In this document: piece after piece, positions 9,800 through 20,610 of the stretch
How positions within the stretch are numbered: the first letter of the stretch is position 1
How the letters are laid out: the number at the start of each line of letters is the position of its first letter
Origin: Phaeoceros laevis
Lineage: Eukaryota; Anthocerotophyta; Anthocerotopsida; Notothyladales
DNA: 28,519 nt
Direction of reading: 5' to 3'
NCBI GenBank assembly: GCA_049999765.1
Contig: JBNGIQ010007950.1
Location: 1 to 28,519 of the forward strand
Position numbers and translations under genes: made by a program
Notes under the pieces: generated by a model
What the model was told of the DNA's origin: nothing
The model's input: only the letters and a program-made list of their open reading frames with translations
Databases searched by the model: none

Positions 9800-11125
9800 G
9801 CTAATTAAGCTCTTTGTTTGCCTTGTGCAGGCATCTGCTAGCATTGAAGCTTGAGATAGGGAAAGTAGCTTCAATTGCAAACTGTGCAGAAGGGTCTGGA
9901 GCTGATATGATCCTTGGTAATTGCCTGGTCGACATGTATGCAGCACGTCACAGTTTAGTGAATGCTCCCAGAGTGTTTGACAGCTTGCGCACAACAGAGT
10001 AGCAACATGGACTGCTCCAATCGCACGATATGCAAAATGTGGGAGGCTAGCTGAAGCTCACGTGCTGTTTGACAATTTGCAGGACAAGGAATTGGTGTCA
10101 TGGAATACTATGATGGCCGGACTTAACAGAAATGGATGGTCACGAAGGAATGCATCAAGAGGCTGGTTGCAACCAATTGGGTTAGAAAGCATGTGCAAGC
10201 ATAGTAAGTAGCTCCACAATGCAATTGAGCAGAGAAGGCTGGAAGCTGCTGTACCGTGCTTGAGAAGCATTTTAACAGGCGGTAATCTGAAGGATGCTCA
10301 GAGAGTATTCGAACAACTGCACACAATTAACGTGGTTGTATGGACTGATTTGCTGATTGAAAATGCCCGAACACAGCCCTGAAGGCTATGCAATGCTTCG
10401 AAAAACGCAACTGCACGTCTGCTGCCGGATGCTGCCATTGCGTGCCTTCTTATGGCATGCAGCCATGGTGAATGACGACTACGGCATACCACCTAATCTT
10501 CAGCAGCACAATTGTAACGTTGATCATGCCACCTACATGTATCTATAGATAATGCAGAAGGTATGTTGAAGACAGCCTCTTGAAAGCAAATCTTGTGGGG
10601 TGACTTCGCCTCCAAAAACTACAACTACATTGCCCATGGAAAGTGATGTTCTGACCACCTCGTTCATTTGGAACCTGAATATACCACTGTCATACGTCCT
10701 CTTGGCGAATGTAGATGGCAGATGGATGGATGTTGATCTCGTCGAGAGCTGGTGAAAGTCTGCAGGTATCACGAAGAAGCCTGCAATGGCTTGCATGAAG
10801 TGAAAAAGAATGTGGAGCGGTTTACCCTGGCGGAGAATAAGGTTACGTTTCTCTGAAGCTTGTAAGTACGATTTTGGAGAAAGGAGGGCATGTGCAGTGC
10901 TCACGGAGAGACAAAGAAGACGCTTTGTGTGGACATCATGAGAAATAAGAAACTAGCTCTTGCATGTGGTCTCCTGAAGTTCTGAACACCCCAAATGGGA
11001 CATTGCTGGTCACCAAGAACCCGGAATGTGCAGTTTCTGCCACATGGCATCAAGATCATGAGTAGGCTGGAGAAGCGAGATATCACACCGCCGTCCATCA
11101 TTTTCCACAAGCACGTAGTAAAGAA
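9800..11125 (+). pseudogene. PPR-DYW gene remnant
   Basis: Pieces in expected order, separated by stops and frame changes. ILGNCLVDMYAARHSLVNA is at about 9915. YAKCGRLAEAHVLFDNLQD and ELVSWNTMMAGLNRNG are at 10030-10135. LKDAQRVFEQL and NVVVWTDLL are near 10290-10350, and a CLLMACSHG segment lies at about 10450. E-domain-like LSYVLLANVDGRWMDVDLV comes near 10690-10745, then AGITKKPAMA. A degraded DYW domain follows: a GLL..TPQMGH-like stretch, CSFCHMA and IMSRLEKRDI (10970-11085). It is a complete but heavily decayed plus-strand copy of a DYW-class editing factor, relatives of which are at 5045-5934 and 22635-24045. Confidence 0.75.
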
Positions 11126-11141
11126 TCTTCTTCTTCCAGGT

Positions 11142-11184
11142 GGCTGTAGTCATTGGGGCTGTAGTCATTGGGCTGTAGTCATTC
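11142..11184. repeat. Threefold short tandem repeat
   Basis: Three copies of ggctgtagtcattgg, 15-16 bases each, the last ending in attc. They follow the decayed DYW end directly. No function is suggested. Confidence 0.85.
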
Positions 11185-11543
11185 GGTGCCTCAAGTGAAA
11201 TGAGATAATTGGACACTTTCTTACACCCTCATTCATGGAACTTCCGCGTCCCTCGTCTGCAGATGTGCTCCAACGACTTGATCCTACGGTTCCTTTCCTG
11301 GCCGACTCCACGCGGGAGATGAGGAGTTTGGTTATCGTGGAACTTCAGGCAACCTTGTGTCGGTGCGCATCTAACCAAGGTACAATATGCCGACGTCCTC
11401 AGCCAAGCAGGCCAGACACGGTGCAGGCCTGAGTGCTGCTTGTGCCCCGTGGCTTGATAGCAGTTGAAGCCGGTCAATGGCGGATAGGGGTCGAGGCCTG
11501 CATCCAGCTGTTCTTGGTTGGCACCAGGTGAAGCAGTATCCGG
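11185..11543. other. Intergenic, no gene recognised
   Basis: Open frames on both strands show no recognisable domain. The region separates a PPR remnant from the LRR gene's upstream repeats. Confidence 0.5.
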
Positions 11544-11660
11544 CGTCTTCGCGTACTTAAGCTCCAATCCATACACCAAGAAAACAGCAAGGAGCTCAAC
11601 ACGTCTTCCCGTACTTGAGCTCCAATTCATACACAGAGAAAGCAGCAGAGGAGCTCAACA
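11544..11660 (+). repeat. 58/59-base tandem duplication upstream of the LRR gene
   Basis: Units at 11544-11601 and 11602-11660 both start cgtcttc and end gagctcaaca, with a handful of substitutions between them. The second unit ends 7 bases before the LRR start codon, so the duplicated stretch is probably its 5' UTR or proximal promoter. Confidence 0.85.
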
Positions 11661-11667
11661 GCCTGAG

Positions 11668-12785
11668 ATGGAGCAGAAGTTGTCTCTGGCAGCGGTGGCC
11701 CTGTGCACCCTCTTTTTGCAGGTCTGTCTCACACAGGCATGCACATCCAGCGACAGAGACGCATTGCTGGCCTTCAAGGGCGCGTCACGGAGCGAGACAA
11801 CACCGGCCTGCTCAGCTCGTGGGTGGAAGGAGGTGACTGCTGCACATTCTTCGGGGTCACCTGCAACTCCGCGGGCCGAGTGGTGAAGCTCGAAGTCATT
11901 GTCCCGCCGCTCCTGCCCGACTGTGATGGCGACGACGTCGTCTGCCCTAACCTCCAACGCGTCCAGAACTTAGTTTGGCAAGATCCTGTCCAAGCTCTCG
12001 GAGCTGGAAGAGCTCTTCTTCAGCAACTACGATACCATCGATGACGTGACCCCCACCGGGCTGAGCGCCCTCAAGAAGCTCAAAGTCCTCCGACTAGAAG
12101 ACGCGCAGTTCAAGGGAACCATATCCAACGACATCTACCAGATCAAGACCCTGGAGCATCTCAGCCTGTCCGGCAGCTGGAAGCTCACGGGGACCATCTC
12201 CACCGGTCCCGCCGTGTGCAAGCTCGTGAACCTGAAAACCCTAGACCTCACCGGTACCGCAGCCTTGGTCGGGACGCAGCTCCTCACGGGCCCCATCCCC
12301 AGCTGTATCGGCCAGCTGACCAAGCTGGAGAACCTGCTCTTGGGCTTCAACCGCCTCACCGGCCCCCTACCCACGTCGCTCTTCACCCTCACGACGCTGA
12401 AAGCGCTCAAGTTGTCCGCAAACCAGTTCACCAGCCATCTTCCGGCATGGAGCGCGCCAGCCCTAACCAACCTGACGCTGGACGGCAACAAATTCGACGG
12501 CACCATTCCCTCCTCCTACACGCAGCTTTCCAATCTGGAGGAGCTCAGGATCAGAGGATACAGCGAGTGACGGGAACACTTCCCAGCGGCTTGGGAAGCC
12601 TGGCCAAGCTCGAGGTGCTCGTCATCAGAGAAACCAAAATTGGAGGCAGCATTCCGTCTTCCTACACCCAGCTGGTCAACCTGGTAGACTTAGAACTCGA
12701 CCACAACCAGCTTGTAGGCCCCGTTCCCGACTTCACCAAGCTTCCGAAGCTCGAGACGCTCAACCTCGAGGGCAACCAGTTCTGA
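11668..12785 (+). pseudogene. Leucine-rich-repeat protein (receptor-like/PGIP-like) with three frameshifts
   Basis: ATG at 11668 opens a signal peptide (MEQKLSLAAVALCTLFLQV), followed by the LRR N-cap start CTSSDRDALLAFKG. The frame changes at about 11780, after which the N-cap goes on as NTGLLSSWVEGGDCCTFFGV. A second shift at about 11950-11970 leads into the longest stretch, LSELEELFFSNYDTIDDV onward, with plant-type LRRs (LTGPIPSCIGQLTKLENLLL). A third shift at about 12555-12566 brings the last repeats (VTGTLPSGLGSLAKLEVL) to TGA at 12783. No transmembrane segment or kinase follows, so the full form would be a secreted LRR protein of roughly 370 residues. Such proteins commonly act in defence or development. 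It is broken unless all three shifts are sequence errors. Confidence 0.8.
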
Positions 12786-13470
12786 ACTTTCAATGGCTTT
12801 TCGGGCCCTTGAAAGATTGTGCACCACAATGTGAATGAAGTCAAGGTGTTTTCTCTTGTCGAGAGAAAGTTGTAAAGCTTGATCAATAAACTTCTCACAA
12901 TGTGAATCATTATCCTCAATTTTATGCTCAATTTTGTCTCAAATTTCTCTCGTTCTTGAATTATGATAGCATTATCTTAATTTCGTCCACATGAGCCACT
13001 CTCTACCGTCCCTGCGCTTGCATTCACACTTGCACTTGCTTTTACGGGATGAGATCGATTTGTGGTAACCATTGATGTTATCCTTACAAGTTTGCATTTG
13101 CACACCAGCAAATTTGAGCCACAACCAAAGCAATTCTCAATGTTTTTCAACTCCTATTATGTGGACTTCGTCCACATGAGCCACTCTCTACCGCCGTTGC
13201 ACTTGCACTTGCTTCTAAAGGATGACATTATGCCTTTGCCTTTGCACCAGCAACAATAGCATTGATTCGTGATAACCATTTGTGGACCATAAGTAATTTT
13301 TTGTTTTAGTCAAACAATTTTTCTTCTCTTGTCCTAATCTTATAACGGTTGGCCAGAGTCACCGGACGGCATGTACTTTGTGTGATGCCTGCCTTATACG
13401 CAAAATACACCGCTCGGACTCCGCTTTGGAAAGAAGCAAGACAGGTTCCAAGGAGGAGGCGGCAGGAGCC
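12786..13470. other. Intergenic with polyadenylation signal and duplicated block
   Basis: An AATAAA at 12885-12890, about 100 bases past the LRR stop, is a likely polyadenylation signal. A block starting ttcgtccacatgagccac occurs at 12982 and again at 13167. The two copies share about 100 bases of related sequence. The last 60 or so bases before 13471 resemble the upstream flank of the second terpene synthase (around 20980). Confidence 0.7.
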
Positions 13471-14092
13471 ATGGCCAGCTTGGGATTCGTTTTGCCCCCC
13501 GAGCCTCTGATTCCAACCATTGCCGCAGCCAAGCAGGCAATGTCAAAATTCGAGGTTCCGGAGCTGCACAATGTCATGCATAGCATGGGGGACATCAAGG
13601 TGCTGCTCCCGGCTGCACAACACGCAGCCATAGCAGGCGGGAGCGTGTACGAGGAGGAGGCGGAGGAGGCCATGAAAGCGTTCCGGGGGCGGCTGGGGCT
13701 CAAGTCGTACGACAAATACCACCGCCTGGGGATCATCGTTCTACACCTTGCACTCAGCCATGGTCAACGACCTCTTCTCCTTCGCCAGGGATGAGCGCTC
13801 GCCGTACCCCGACCGCGAGTACAACCACATCCGCCTGTTGATGCGCCTGGAAGGGATATCAGCCACGCAGGCGGTGCGGCGGGTCGTGGAGCTCACCAAT
13901 TCCTACGCCGATGCGTTCACGGCTTTGGAGGTGCCGGCGGGGCTGCCTCCTGAGTTGGAGAGGCAGCCAAATGTGCGTCGCTACGTCCTGGCGTTGAAGG
14001 AATTTGTGAGTGGCAATCTCGTGTTTCACAAGAGTGTCCCGGGTCGATATCGATACTCTTGGCTTTCGGAAGCTGAGTTGGCGCTAGCCTAG
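13471..14092 (+). pseudogene. Microbial-type terpene synthase-like copy 1, internal deletion
   Basis: From ATG at 13471 it reads MASLGFVLPPEPLIPTIAAA and parallels the copy at 21041-22219 up to RLGIIV (about 13739). There it jumps to the equivalent of the NSE region, NDLFSFARDE. About 560 bases are missing, including the Asp-rich metal motif. The join is out of frame: the upstream frame runs into unrelated sequence and stops at 13794, and the 3' half is in another frame to TAG at 14092. The C-terminal RY motif region is kept (GRYRYSW). It cannot make an active cyclase. At residue 25 this copy has Ser where the other copy has a stop, so it shows the ancestral codon. Confidence 0.85.
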
Positions 14093-14815
14093 CCAATAAG
14101 TTTGATCATCGTGTGGTCTACACATCAGTCTACTCAAGACATCCAGCTGGGCATCCAGCCTGACTGTCTGGATCCATGCGCAGCTGATCAGCTGGCTGTC
14201 TTGAGCAGCACTTGCAGGGATGGTAGTAGAGTTACTGAAAGTGGACGTCTGAGAATGGTGTCGGCACCGACCGACCATGGACTCTTCTAACATGAAGAGA
14301 AACGAGTCCCAGCCTCTTGGGCTCCGAATTCCGAGCCCAGAGTGGTCATATGAAAATTCCAGTGCGAAGAGAAACAAGAGGAAACAGGTGCACCAGCTCT
14401 CCATCTGCCAAGATCCAGCAGTAATGGATGAGATCGATACAATAGCTCCTACAAAAGCTCTACATCTCAGGATTGGACAAGGCTACCAATTCGCTCTGCT
14501 TCATCTACATCGGACACATACGACGTCGACATCAGGCTCTTAAAAGGTTATCCAGTTCGGATTTTATATGGGACAGAAAATAAATTGTAAAAACATTATC
14601 TACAGTACACCCTCTCTAACAGCATACTCTTGGGCCATCTATAATGTATGCACTTAGAGAGTTATGCATCTACGGAATTTTACATATGAAAAATAATCGA
14701 TTTTTTTTTCTGTTTTACGTTTGTTTTTAAGGATAAAGTTCAATTGAACTTATTTAATTACGTCTCATGGTTCTAGGGGTTTATGACTTTGTGCGGAAGC
14801 TTGTTTTGCTTCTCT

Positions 14816-14842
14816 TAGGCCTAGGCCTAGGCCTAGGCCTAG
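14816..14842. repeat. (TAGGCC)4.5 tandem repeat
   Basis: Perfect hexamer repeat, self-complementary as aggcct. Confidence 0.95.
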
Positions 14843-15054
14843 ACCAACTGTGTTTCCTGGGCGGTTCTCAACTCAGGTCCTCAAGTGCTTCAGGGTCCAC
14901 CCAGCACGTCTGGAAGGTCATGAGGTTTGAGAATTGTATCAGCACATGCTACTAGTTAGCTAAATGTGGGGTATTCAAAAGCCCAGTTCATGCACCACCT
15001 TCGTTGGCAACTTGGCACCTAAATTGTATATTTATCAAATGGAAAAATTTTGCA

Positions 15055-15078
15055 AGTAGTAGTAGTAGTAGTAGTAGT
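15055..15078. repeat. (AGT)8 microsatellite
   Basis: Eight perfect agt copies. Confidence 0.95.
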
Positions 15079-15613
15079 AACCTTGGTGCCGCGCTATACC
15101 GACTCCACAAGGGGATTGAGCACGCCGCCATGTCTGTGACATATAAAGTAGCAAGCTACTCAACATGCCAACTATGGCGGTTAAGCATCATGTTAGTTCA
15201 TACTAGGGTTAGAGTTTTTATATGGAATACTACAAACACGGACATCTGGATTGTTTTCTAGTTCTATCGGCTGGGGTCCTAAAAGTTTTCTTCTAACCAT
15301 CCTCCTTCTTCATGTCGTCCACCATTCTTCCTACTTTGTAGAGAAATGCCCTGAGTTCTTTGTGGTCTTCACCTTGTCATCACAGTTGAGATTAGCCAGA
15401 TCATGCATCCCTACAACCTCATTAGTATTGAAAGTTAAAGTTCAAGACTCAAAGTTGAAATTGAAGGTTCAAGATTGACAATCTCAATTAAAAGTTCAAG
15501 ATCGAAAGATGACATTAAAAGTTTGACATTGGAAAAATTGCCAGCTGAAATAAAAGTTGAACTTGAACTCCCAACAAATTCTGTGCAATAATTCCATGCA
15601 CGCAAACACTCCA

Positions 15614-15746
15614 TTTTGAAACTTTTGAAACTTTTGAAAATTTTGAAACTTTTGAAACTTTTGAAAGTAGGGGCTTGAGGTTTTCAAACTTTTGTACCGA
15701 GATTTGGAACTTTAGTACCGAGATTTGGAACTTTTGTAACGAGATA
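15614..15746 (+). repeat. Tandem repeats in the aspartic protease upstream region
   Basis: Six copies of a 9-mer (ttttgaaac) fill 15614-15667, with one variant unit. At 15691-15746 a unit of about 21 bases built on gtaccgagatttggaact occurs nearly three times. Both arrays lie just upstream of the TATA box at 15761 and could hold binding sites, though none is identified. Confidence 0.9.
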
Positions 15747-15760
15747 ATCTGCCCCAAATC

Positions 15761-15768
15761 TATATAAG
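15761..15768 (+). promoter_or_regulatory. TATA box of the aspartic protease gene
   Basis: tatataag lies 71 bases upstream of the ATG at 15832. This is a typical distance for a plant gene with a short 5' UTR. Confidence 0.6.
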
Positions 15769-15831
15769 GCCAAAGCCAGGCCAGTCATAGCATAAAGTTC
15801 TTTTTTCAATTTAACCCTCTTGAGAGTTCAA

Positions 15832-17274
15832 ATGGGGAGGTCCATATTGCCTTCATGTGCTATCATGATCCTTCTTGTTGCCTTGGTTAATATCCTTCTT
15901 TCGTCATGTGTGGTAGAATCAACAAGGTCTTTCAGAACTCTAGATGGAGTCAACACCGTCAATGGAACTCTAGATGGAGTCAACAATGTCAATAGAACTG
16001 TGGCTTTCCACATGCTTCTTACTGAACGAGAGAGGCATCCATCGGTCACACCTGAAGACCACATGCACACATTATTGCAAAGTGACATAGCTCGAATTCG
16101 GAGGCTAGAGGCTACTGTTGATGATTTTCAGGGACGGGTAGGAGCAGCTGGAGCATTCGGTTTTTATATTACGATTCCTGTAGGAACGCCGCCCCAGATC
16201 ATGACCTTTCTTATGGACACAGGCAGCAGTTTATCATGGCTTCAAGATTCTTCTTGCCACCATTGTTATGTTACTCATCCTGGGACCGCCAACTATAATT
16301 CAAAAGATTCGTCGACATTTCGTAGACTCACTTGCGCAGATGAGATTTGCATCAAAACTGTCCTATTTGAACGCAAGTGTAAGCCTAATCAAGGTCAAGG
16401 GATATGTTGGTACCGAATAAAATACGGAGGCGGTGCTGTTACAGATGGGATAGTTTCAGCAGAGGAGATTACACTGGATACTGCGTATGGGCTCCCACGT
16501 CCAATTACCATTCCAAATTTCATTTTCGGTCAAGGTTTATACCAATATAACAACTTCAATCAAGATAGAGTAGGAATTCTTGGGCTTGGGAGAGATTCCA
16601 CCTCCCTTATAGCACAACTTGCGGCAAGCAATCTTGTGAGTAGAAAGTGTGGTTACTGCTTACCAAATATTGACGATGTTGCTCTTGGGAAAAAAGGATC
16701 ATTGGTGTTGGGAGATGTAGTTCTGCAAGCTTCAACAACTTGGCAATATACAACACTTGCAAAAAACACAATAGATACTTCGAATCAAGATTTGTACTAT
16801 GTCAATGTGATCAATATCTACGTGAATGATGTCCTACTTCCAATCCCTATTCAAGTGTTTCAGATCAATAGTGCAGGGTATGGAGGTACACTTCTCGACA
16901 GTGGAACCACATATTCTTGGTTGGTTCCAGAGGCATTTGATCCATTAGCAAATGCCTACAAACAGCTATTGTTGGGTCGTCTTTACAATCCGCCAGATCC
17001 TACTTTCTCATTGTGTGCAAGTACACAAAATATAGATCTTCCATCACTTGCATATGAATTCGAAGGTCGTGCTATATGGAACATTTCAACTGCCAACACA
17101 TGGGGATGGGTGAAGATGAAAAATGGACAGCGTGGATATTGTTTGCTTATAAAAGAGAACAAAATGCCAAACGGTCATAACTTCTTCAGTAACAGGCAAC
17201 AGCGAGATCATTGGGTGGTTTATGATGATACGAAATCACAATTAGCATTTCAACCGGCGAGTTGTGCAATCTAG
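15832..17274 (+). CDS. Nepenthesin-type aspartic protease (family A1), intronless
   Basis: 480 residues from ATG at 15832; the in-frame sequence just upstream has no other ATG. A hydrophobic signal peptide (about residues 4-28) is followed by a propeptide with a small internal duplication (RTLDGVN/GTLDGVN). The first catalytic motif is DTGSS at 129-133 and the second DSGTT at 356-360. Between them come the Cys-rich nepenthesin insert (SSCHHC, CADEIC), the flap segment WYRIKYGGG and GILGLGRD. The C terminus ends VVYDDTKSQLAFQPASC, the usual pepsin-like end with the last disulfide Cys. Family knowledge: secreted or vacuolar acid endopeptidases used in protein turnover and defence. Codon use is AT-rich, unlike the terpene synthase and F-box genes. 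No breaks are seen. Confidence 0.93.
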   Translation: MGRSILPSCAIMILLVALVNILLSSCVVESTRSFRTLDGVNTVNGTLDGVNNVNRTVAFHMLLTERERHPSVTPEDHMHTLLQSDIARIRRLEATVDDFQGRVGAAGAFGFYITIPVGTPPQIMTFLMDTGSSLSWLQDSSCHHCYVTHPGTANYNSKDSSTFRRLTCADEICIKTVLFERKCKPNQGQGICWYRIKYGGGAVTDGIVSAEEITLDTAYGLPRPITIPNFIFGQGLYQYNNFNQDRVGILGLGRDSTSLIAQLAASNLVSRKCGYCLPNIDDVALGKKGSLVLGDVVLQASTTWQYTTLAKNTIDTSNQDLYYVNVINIYVNDVLLPIPIQVFQINSAGYGGTLLDSGTTYSWLVPEAFDPLANAYKQLLLGRLYNPPDPTFSLCASTQNIDLPSLAYEFEGRAIWNISTANTWGWVKMKNGQRGYCLLIKENKMPNGHNFFSNRQQRDHWVVYDDTKSQLAFQPASCAI

Positions 17275-19689
17275 AAGGGACATGATCTACAATGTATACC
17301 TTGGAAATAAGTGTCTCTAGAGTCTTGGTCAAGTAGCAACAAGTTATTTAGGTTCAGATTTCTTTTATGTTGCCTTGTCTTACTTATGCGTATTTCAGCT
17401 TAATAAGAGAACAAGTTAGGCTGAAAAGCAATTTATGATGTCAAATGGTTTTTCGAGGATCTTTCAACCTTTCTAGATACACACCCTACTCTGCTTTAGT
17501 TGAAATTGCATTTAACAATTCGCAACAGAAGGCATAATTACAAATCATGTCTCAAAACCATTCACCTTTAATGTTTAAGTACTTAGATCTGATTGGTTCT
17601 CACGATTTCATTATGATTGCGGCTTACAACTACATTTCCCTTATTACTGAAGTGAAACGGTTGTGGAAGCTTGGCAGACCTGTTCAGATCAAGGTAAAAT
17701 CATGTACTGAGTGACATACATGTAGGAGGGAAACATTGGTGCATCATGACCAGAATCACCTCTTGGGCTCCTGAGCCTAAGAACAATAGGAGCATTGTCA
17801 GGGTAGGATAGTGTAGGCGGACATCATATCTACCGTCTTCTTACTGATTGAGATAGGTTGTTCGTTCCTTTGTGTTTACAAGTGTTTGGAACAACTTCCT
17901 TAGCTAGTAGAGCCATGTTGCACTTGTTGGAGGTTGAATAGCCAAATATTAGCTTTCAGAATTCTGATTGCCTTACAAGCAATTCAAACAACCGGGACAA
18001 CCTATTAGATGTGTCAGTCTTAATATGTTCTCCCATTTTATAGCCAGTCTTCCAAAGACCTTGATTAATTACCTGAGGCAGTAACTTGTTTTCATTCATT
18101 CACAATTAGATGAGACATGCTTTACACAGACCTCACCTCTTTCTCAGACTTCTTTTTACATGACATTGTATTTTTCCTCTTGTACATGTAGACTTGTAGT
18201 TTGAAGCCAGGCTAGCATTGACTTCAAGTCTCCAATCAATATCGTGCATCCCTGGTGGTTTGGAAGCTGTATGACTAGGTGAGGCAGTCACGACCAGTCC
18301 CACCAATCAATCATGAGGACGCAAGCTTCCCTTTGTTTTTTTGTTTTTTTATTTTGGTCGCCGACCATCCGTTTGTTCAAACGACCACTCCACCGCCAAA
18401 CGATGATTGCCAGCTAGTGCCAAAAGGCGTGCGCAAGGATGAAGCCTGCCTGCACGCCTTCTCGTTTTCTGCTCTTATCAAGTCACATGTGCTCCTGATC
18501 GAGCGTTTCCCGAGGAACAGCCTAATCGAGTGACCGGGAATTCATCGCGCGTTCTCATTGGCCTTGGACTTGCACTTGTAATTGCACCTGTAGGCTACTA
18601 CTACTACATGGAATGAAAACTGGTTGCGGGTGATGGCTGGCGCTTAGTAGACTTGCCATACATGTTGACTCCTTCAATTCAGGCTTGAATCTTGCAAACC
18701 AAACCTGTACAGTGGATGCCAAGAGGGTCCAGAAAGCAAGAAGTCACGAGTATGGTCAATGAAGGCCATGCCAAGAAGGAAAAATGTGGTCATATCGTAA
18801 GATTTCCCAGTGCCATACATGAGAAAATGTTGCTTGTTTGGTTGCACTCTTACATGGTTGACCATGATCTCATGCTAGTGGTTTGGTCACGAGTGCAAAA
18901 TGTTACAAGCTTGCAAGTCACTGTGGTGCATAATTAGGACGGTGAGCACGCCTGACCTGATGCTAGGGAGTAAGCTGCCAACCAACTCGGGAAGTGGCTG
19001 TTTGTCCTTGTCATTGTCTGATGAAAAAGCATATTGGTCACTGTACGCTGCACTTTAGTAGCACCAAAATCAGCACACGATGAGATGCTTGATGCACATG
19101 ATGCTACACATCTGAAGTTCTGAAGGTGCACAACATATATATAGTCAGCGGATTTTAAACGACTTGGAATTCGAATAGCAGAAGGCATGTGCACCAGGAA
19201 TACCTCTGTTTAAGCAGTGCTCAAAAGGTTCTTATGATGCAGCAGCAGGTTCTTGTAATATTTAATAAGTACCTCCAACCTATTTTGCAAATCTCATCCT
19301 GGATACAAAACAAAGGCGGGCCACCATATCATCTACCGTAAACTCAGGCTCCACCTGCAACAGATATATTTATAGCAAGACCAGATGAAAAAAGGATTGC
19401 TGTGCTTTGAGCAACAATATTTGGATGAATTCAGAATGCTGTAAATCCTCAAAGCAGGACTCCTCAATATGTTGTTAATCGCATGATTAAGCAGCATGTG
19501 CAGGCAGCAGGCTGGCAAATCTGGCAGGCAATATCAATCGAGGACACATGCATGCTCGTGGACCAGGTTTTGAGAAGCTGCACTAGTACTGCAAGCTCAG
19601 AGGTAATGGAGGCTGGGTACATATCCTCATAATTTGTTCAGCATCTGGCAGGAGTTATTACAAGTGCTTGCAACTGAGCAGGTGCTTGC
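17275..19689. other. Long intergenic stretch, no gene recognised
   Basis: Begins with the protease 3' region (aataag near 17401). A 55-codon open frame at 17547-17714 (SLITEVKRLWKLGRP) and one at 18279-18533 match no family I know. Nothing else in the stretch shows a domain, tRNA or clear repeat. Confidence 0.5.
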
Positions 19690-20237
19690 TAGATGTTGGT
19701 TTCACTGTAAGCCTAGGCCTGTCGACTGCATTTCAGGATTGCCTTCATTTTCAGATCCAGGAAAACGGACTACAAAGTAATGTAGCTGTTGGTAATTGCC
19801 TGGTCGACATGTCTGCGAAATGTGGCAGTTTAGAGGATGCTGAGAGAGTTTTCGACAGATAGCCAGCCAGAGATGTGGTGACATGGAATCTTATGATCAA
19901 ATGGCCACGCTCGGGAAGGGCATATGCATATACAAGCCGCCCTGAGTCGTTTTGCAACTACTGGAGCAGGAGTGCAAGAGTCCTGCCGATTATGTGACTT
20001 TTTGTGTGCCTCCTGGAACCATGATGTGCTACTGTAGGAGCTGTACAGCAGGGCAAGCAACCTCATTCACAGATCGGAAAGAGACGACTGGAAGCTGATG
20101 TGGTTGGTGGTAGCTCTGCCTGGTGGGTGTATGCCAAATAGAGTTGTTGTGGCATGGACTGCAATGATCAATGGCCATGATCAATGTAGTGATGGGCAGA
20201 AAGCAGTGCAGTGTTTCCAAGAAATGCAACGGTTTGG
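19690..20237 (+). pseudogene. PPR gene remnant
   Basis: QIQENGLQSNVAVGNCLVDM and AKCGSLEDAERVFDR (about 19750-19860) end in a stop. The next bases still read ARDVVTWNLMI. Later come SCTAGQATSFTDR (about 20040-20080) and NRVVVAWTAMINGHDQ with QKAVQCFQEMQR up to about 20235. The 19990-20237 part is nearly identical to the reverse complement of 5590-5870. The similarity ends abruptly at 20237, where an exon from a different gene begins. Confidence 0.75.
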
Positions 20238-20361
20238 TTCCATGCTCGCGTTCCGGCCCGACAGGGTAGGGCACGTCTGCTGCCTGAGTAGCAGGGACTG
20301 GGGCTTGCTGCTGGCGTCGCGTATTCCGGTGGAGGTGTGCATCACGTCCAATGTGCGGACT
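20238..20361 (+). pseudogene. MAPDA: Captured exon of an adenosine deaminase-like (N6-mAMP deaminase) gene
   Basis: The frame reads LAFRPDRVGHVCCL, then DWGLLLASRIPVEVCITSNV and RT. This is the late core of adenosine deaminase-like proteins: the R.GH motif, then IPVE.C.TSN. The segment ends in ACT followed by gtgggg, a possible splice donor. No earlier or later exons (such as the TDD metal-ligand region) were found nearby. Upstream it abuts a PPR remnant directly and happens to share its frame. The full-length family deaminates N6-methyl-AMP. This fragment cannot be active. Confidence 0.7.
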
Positions 20362-20610
20362 GTGGGGTTGGCCAGCCAGCTAGGGTTTAGCCAAATCCGT
20401 GAATCGTCAAATCATTTCTTGTTTCTTTCTCTGGCCGTCCAAAAACGGTCCCCAGTCGCACCGAGTAACCAACAGGGCCTGCCAGTGCTAAACTGTGGCT
20501 CAAACTGCTGCGCCATCTGATAGGCAACGTTAACAGTGGCTATCAAAGTAAGGCTGTCGAAAAGCAGCCTGTTTATGCTGTGCACCGAGCGACTGATTGG
20601 TGACAGGGCC

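Larger units (their letters stand above)
14093..15613. other. Gene-free stretch with simple repeats
   Basis: No convincing coding region. An AT-rich part spans 14560-14760. (taggcc) is repeated 4.5 times at 14816-14842 and (agt) eight times at 15055-15078. A cagtacaccctctctaac stretch after a TA at 14601 resembles the ends of pogo-like elements; only one end is visible. Between 15420 and 15520 there are loose repeats of gttcaaga/aaagttgaaa type. Confidence 0.6.
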
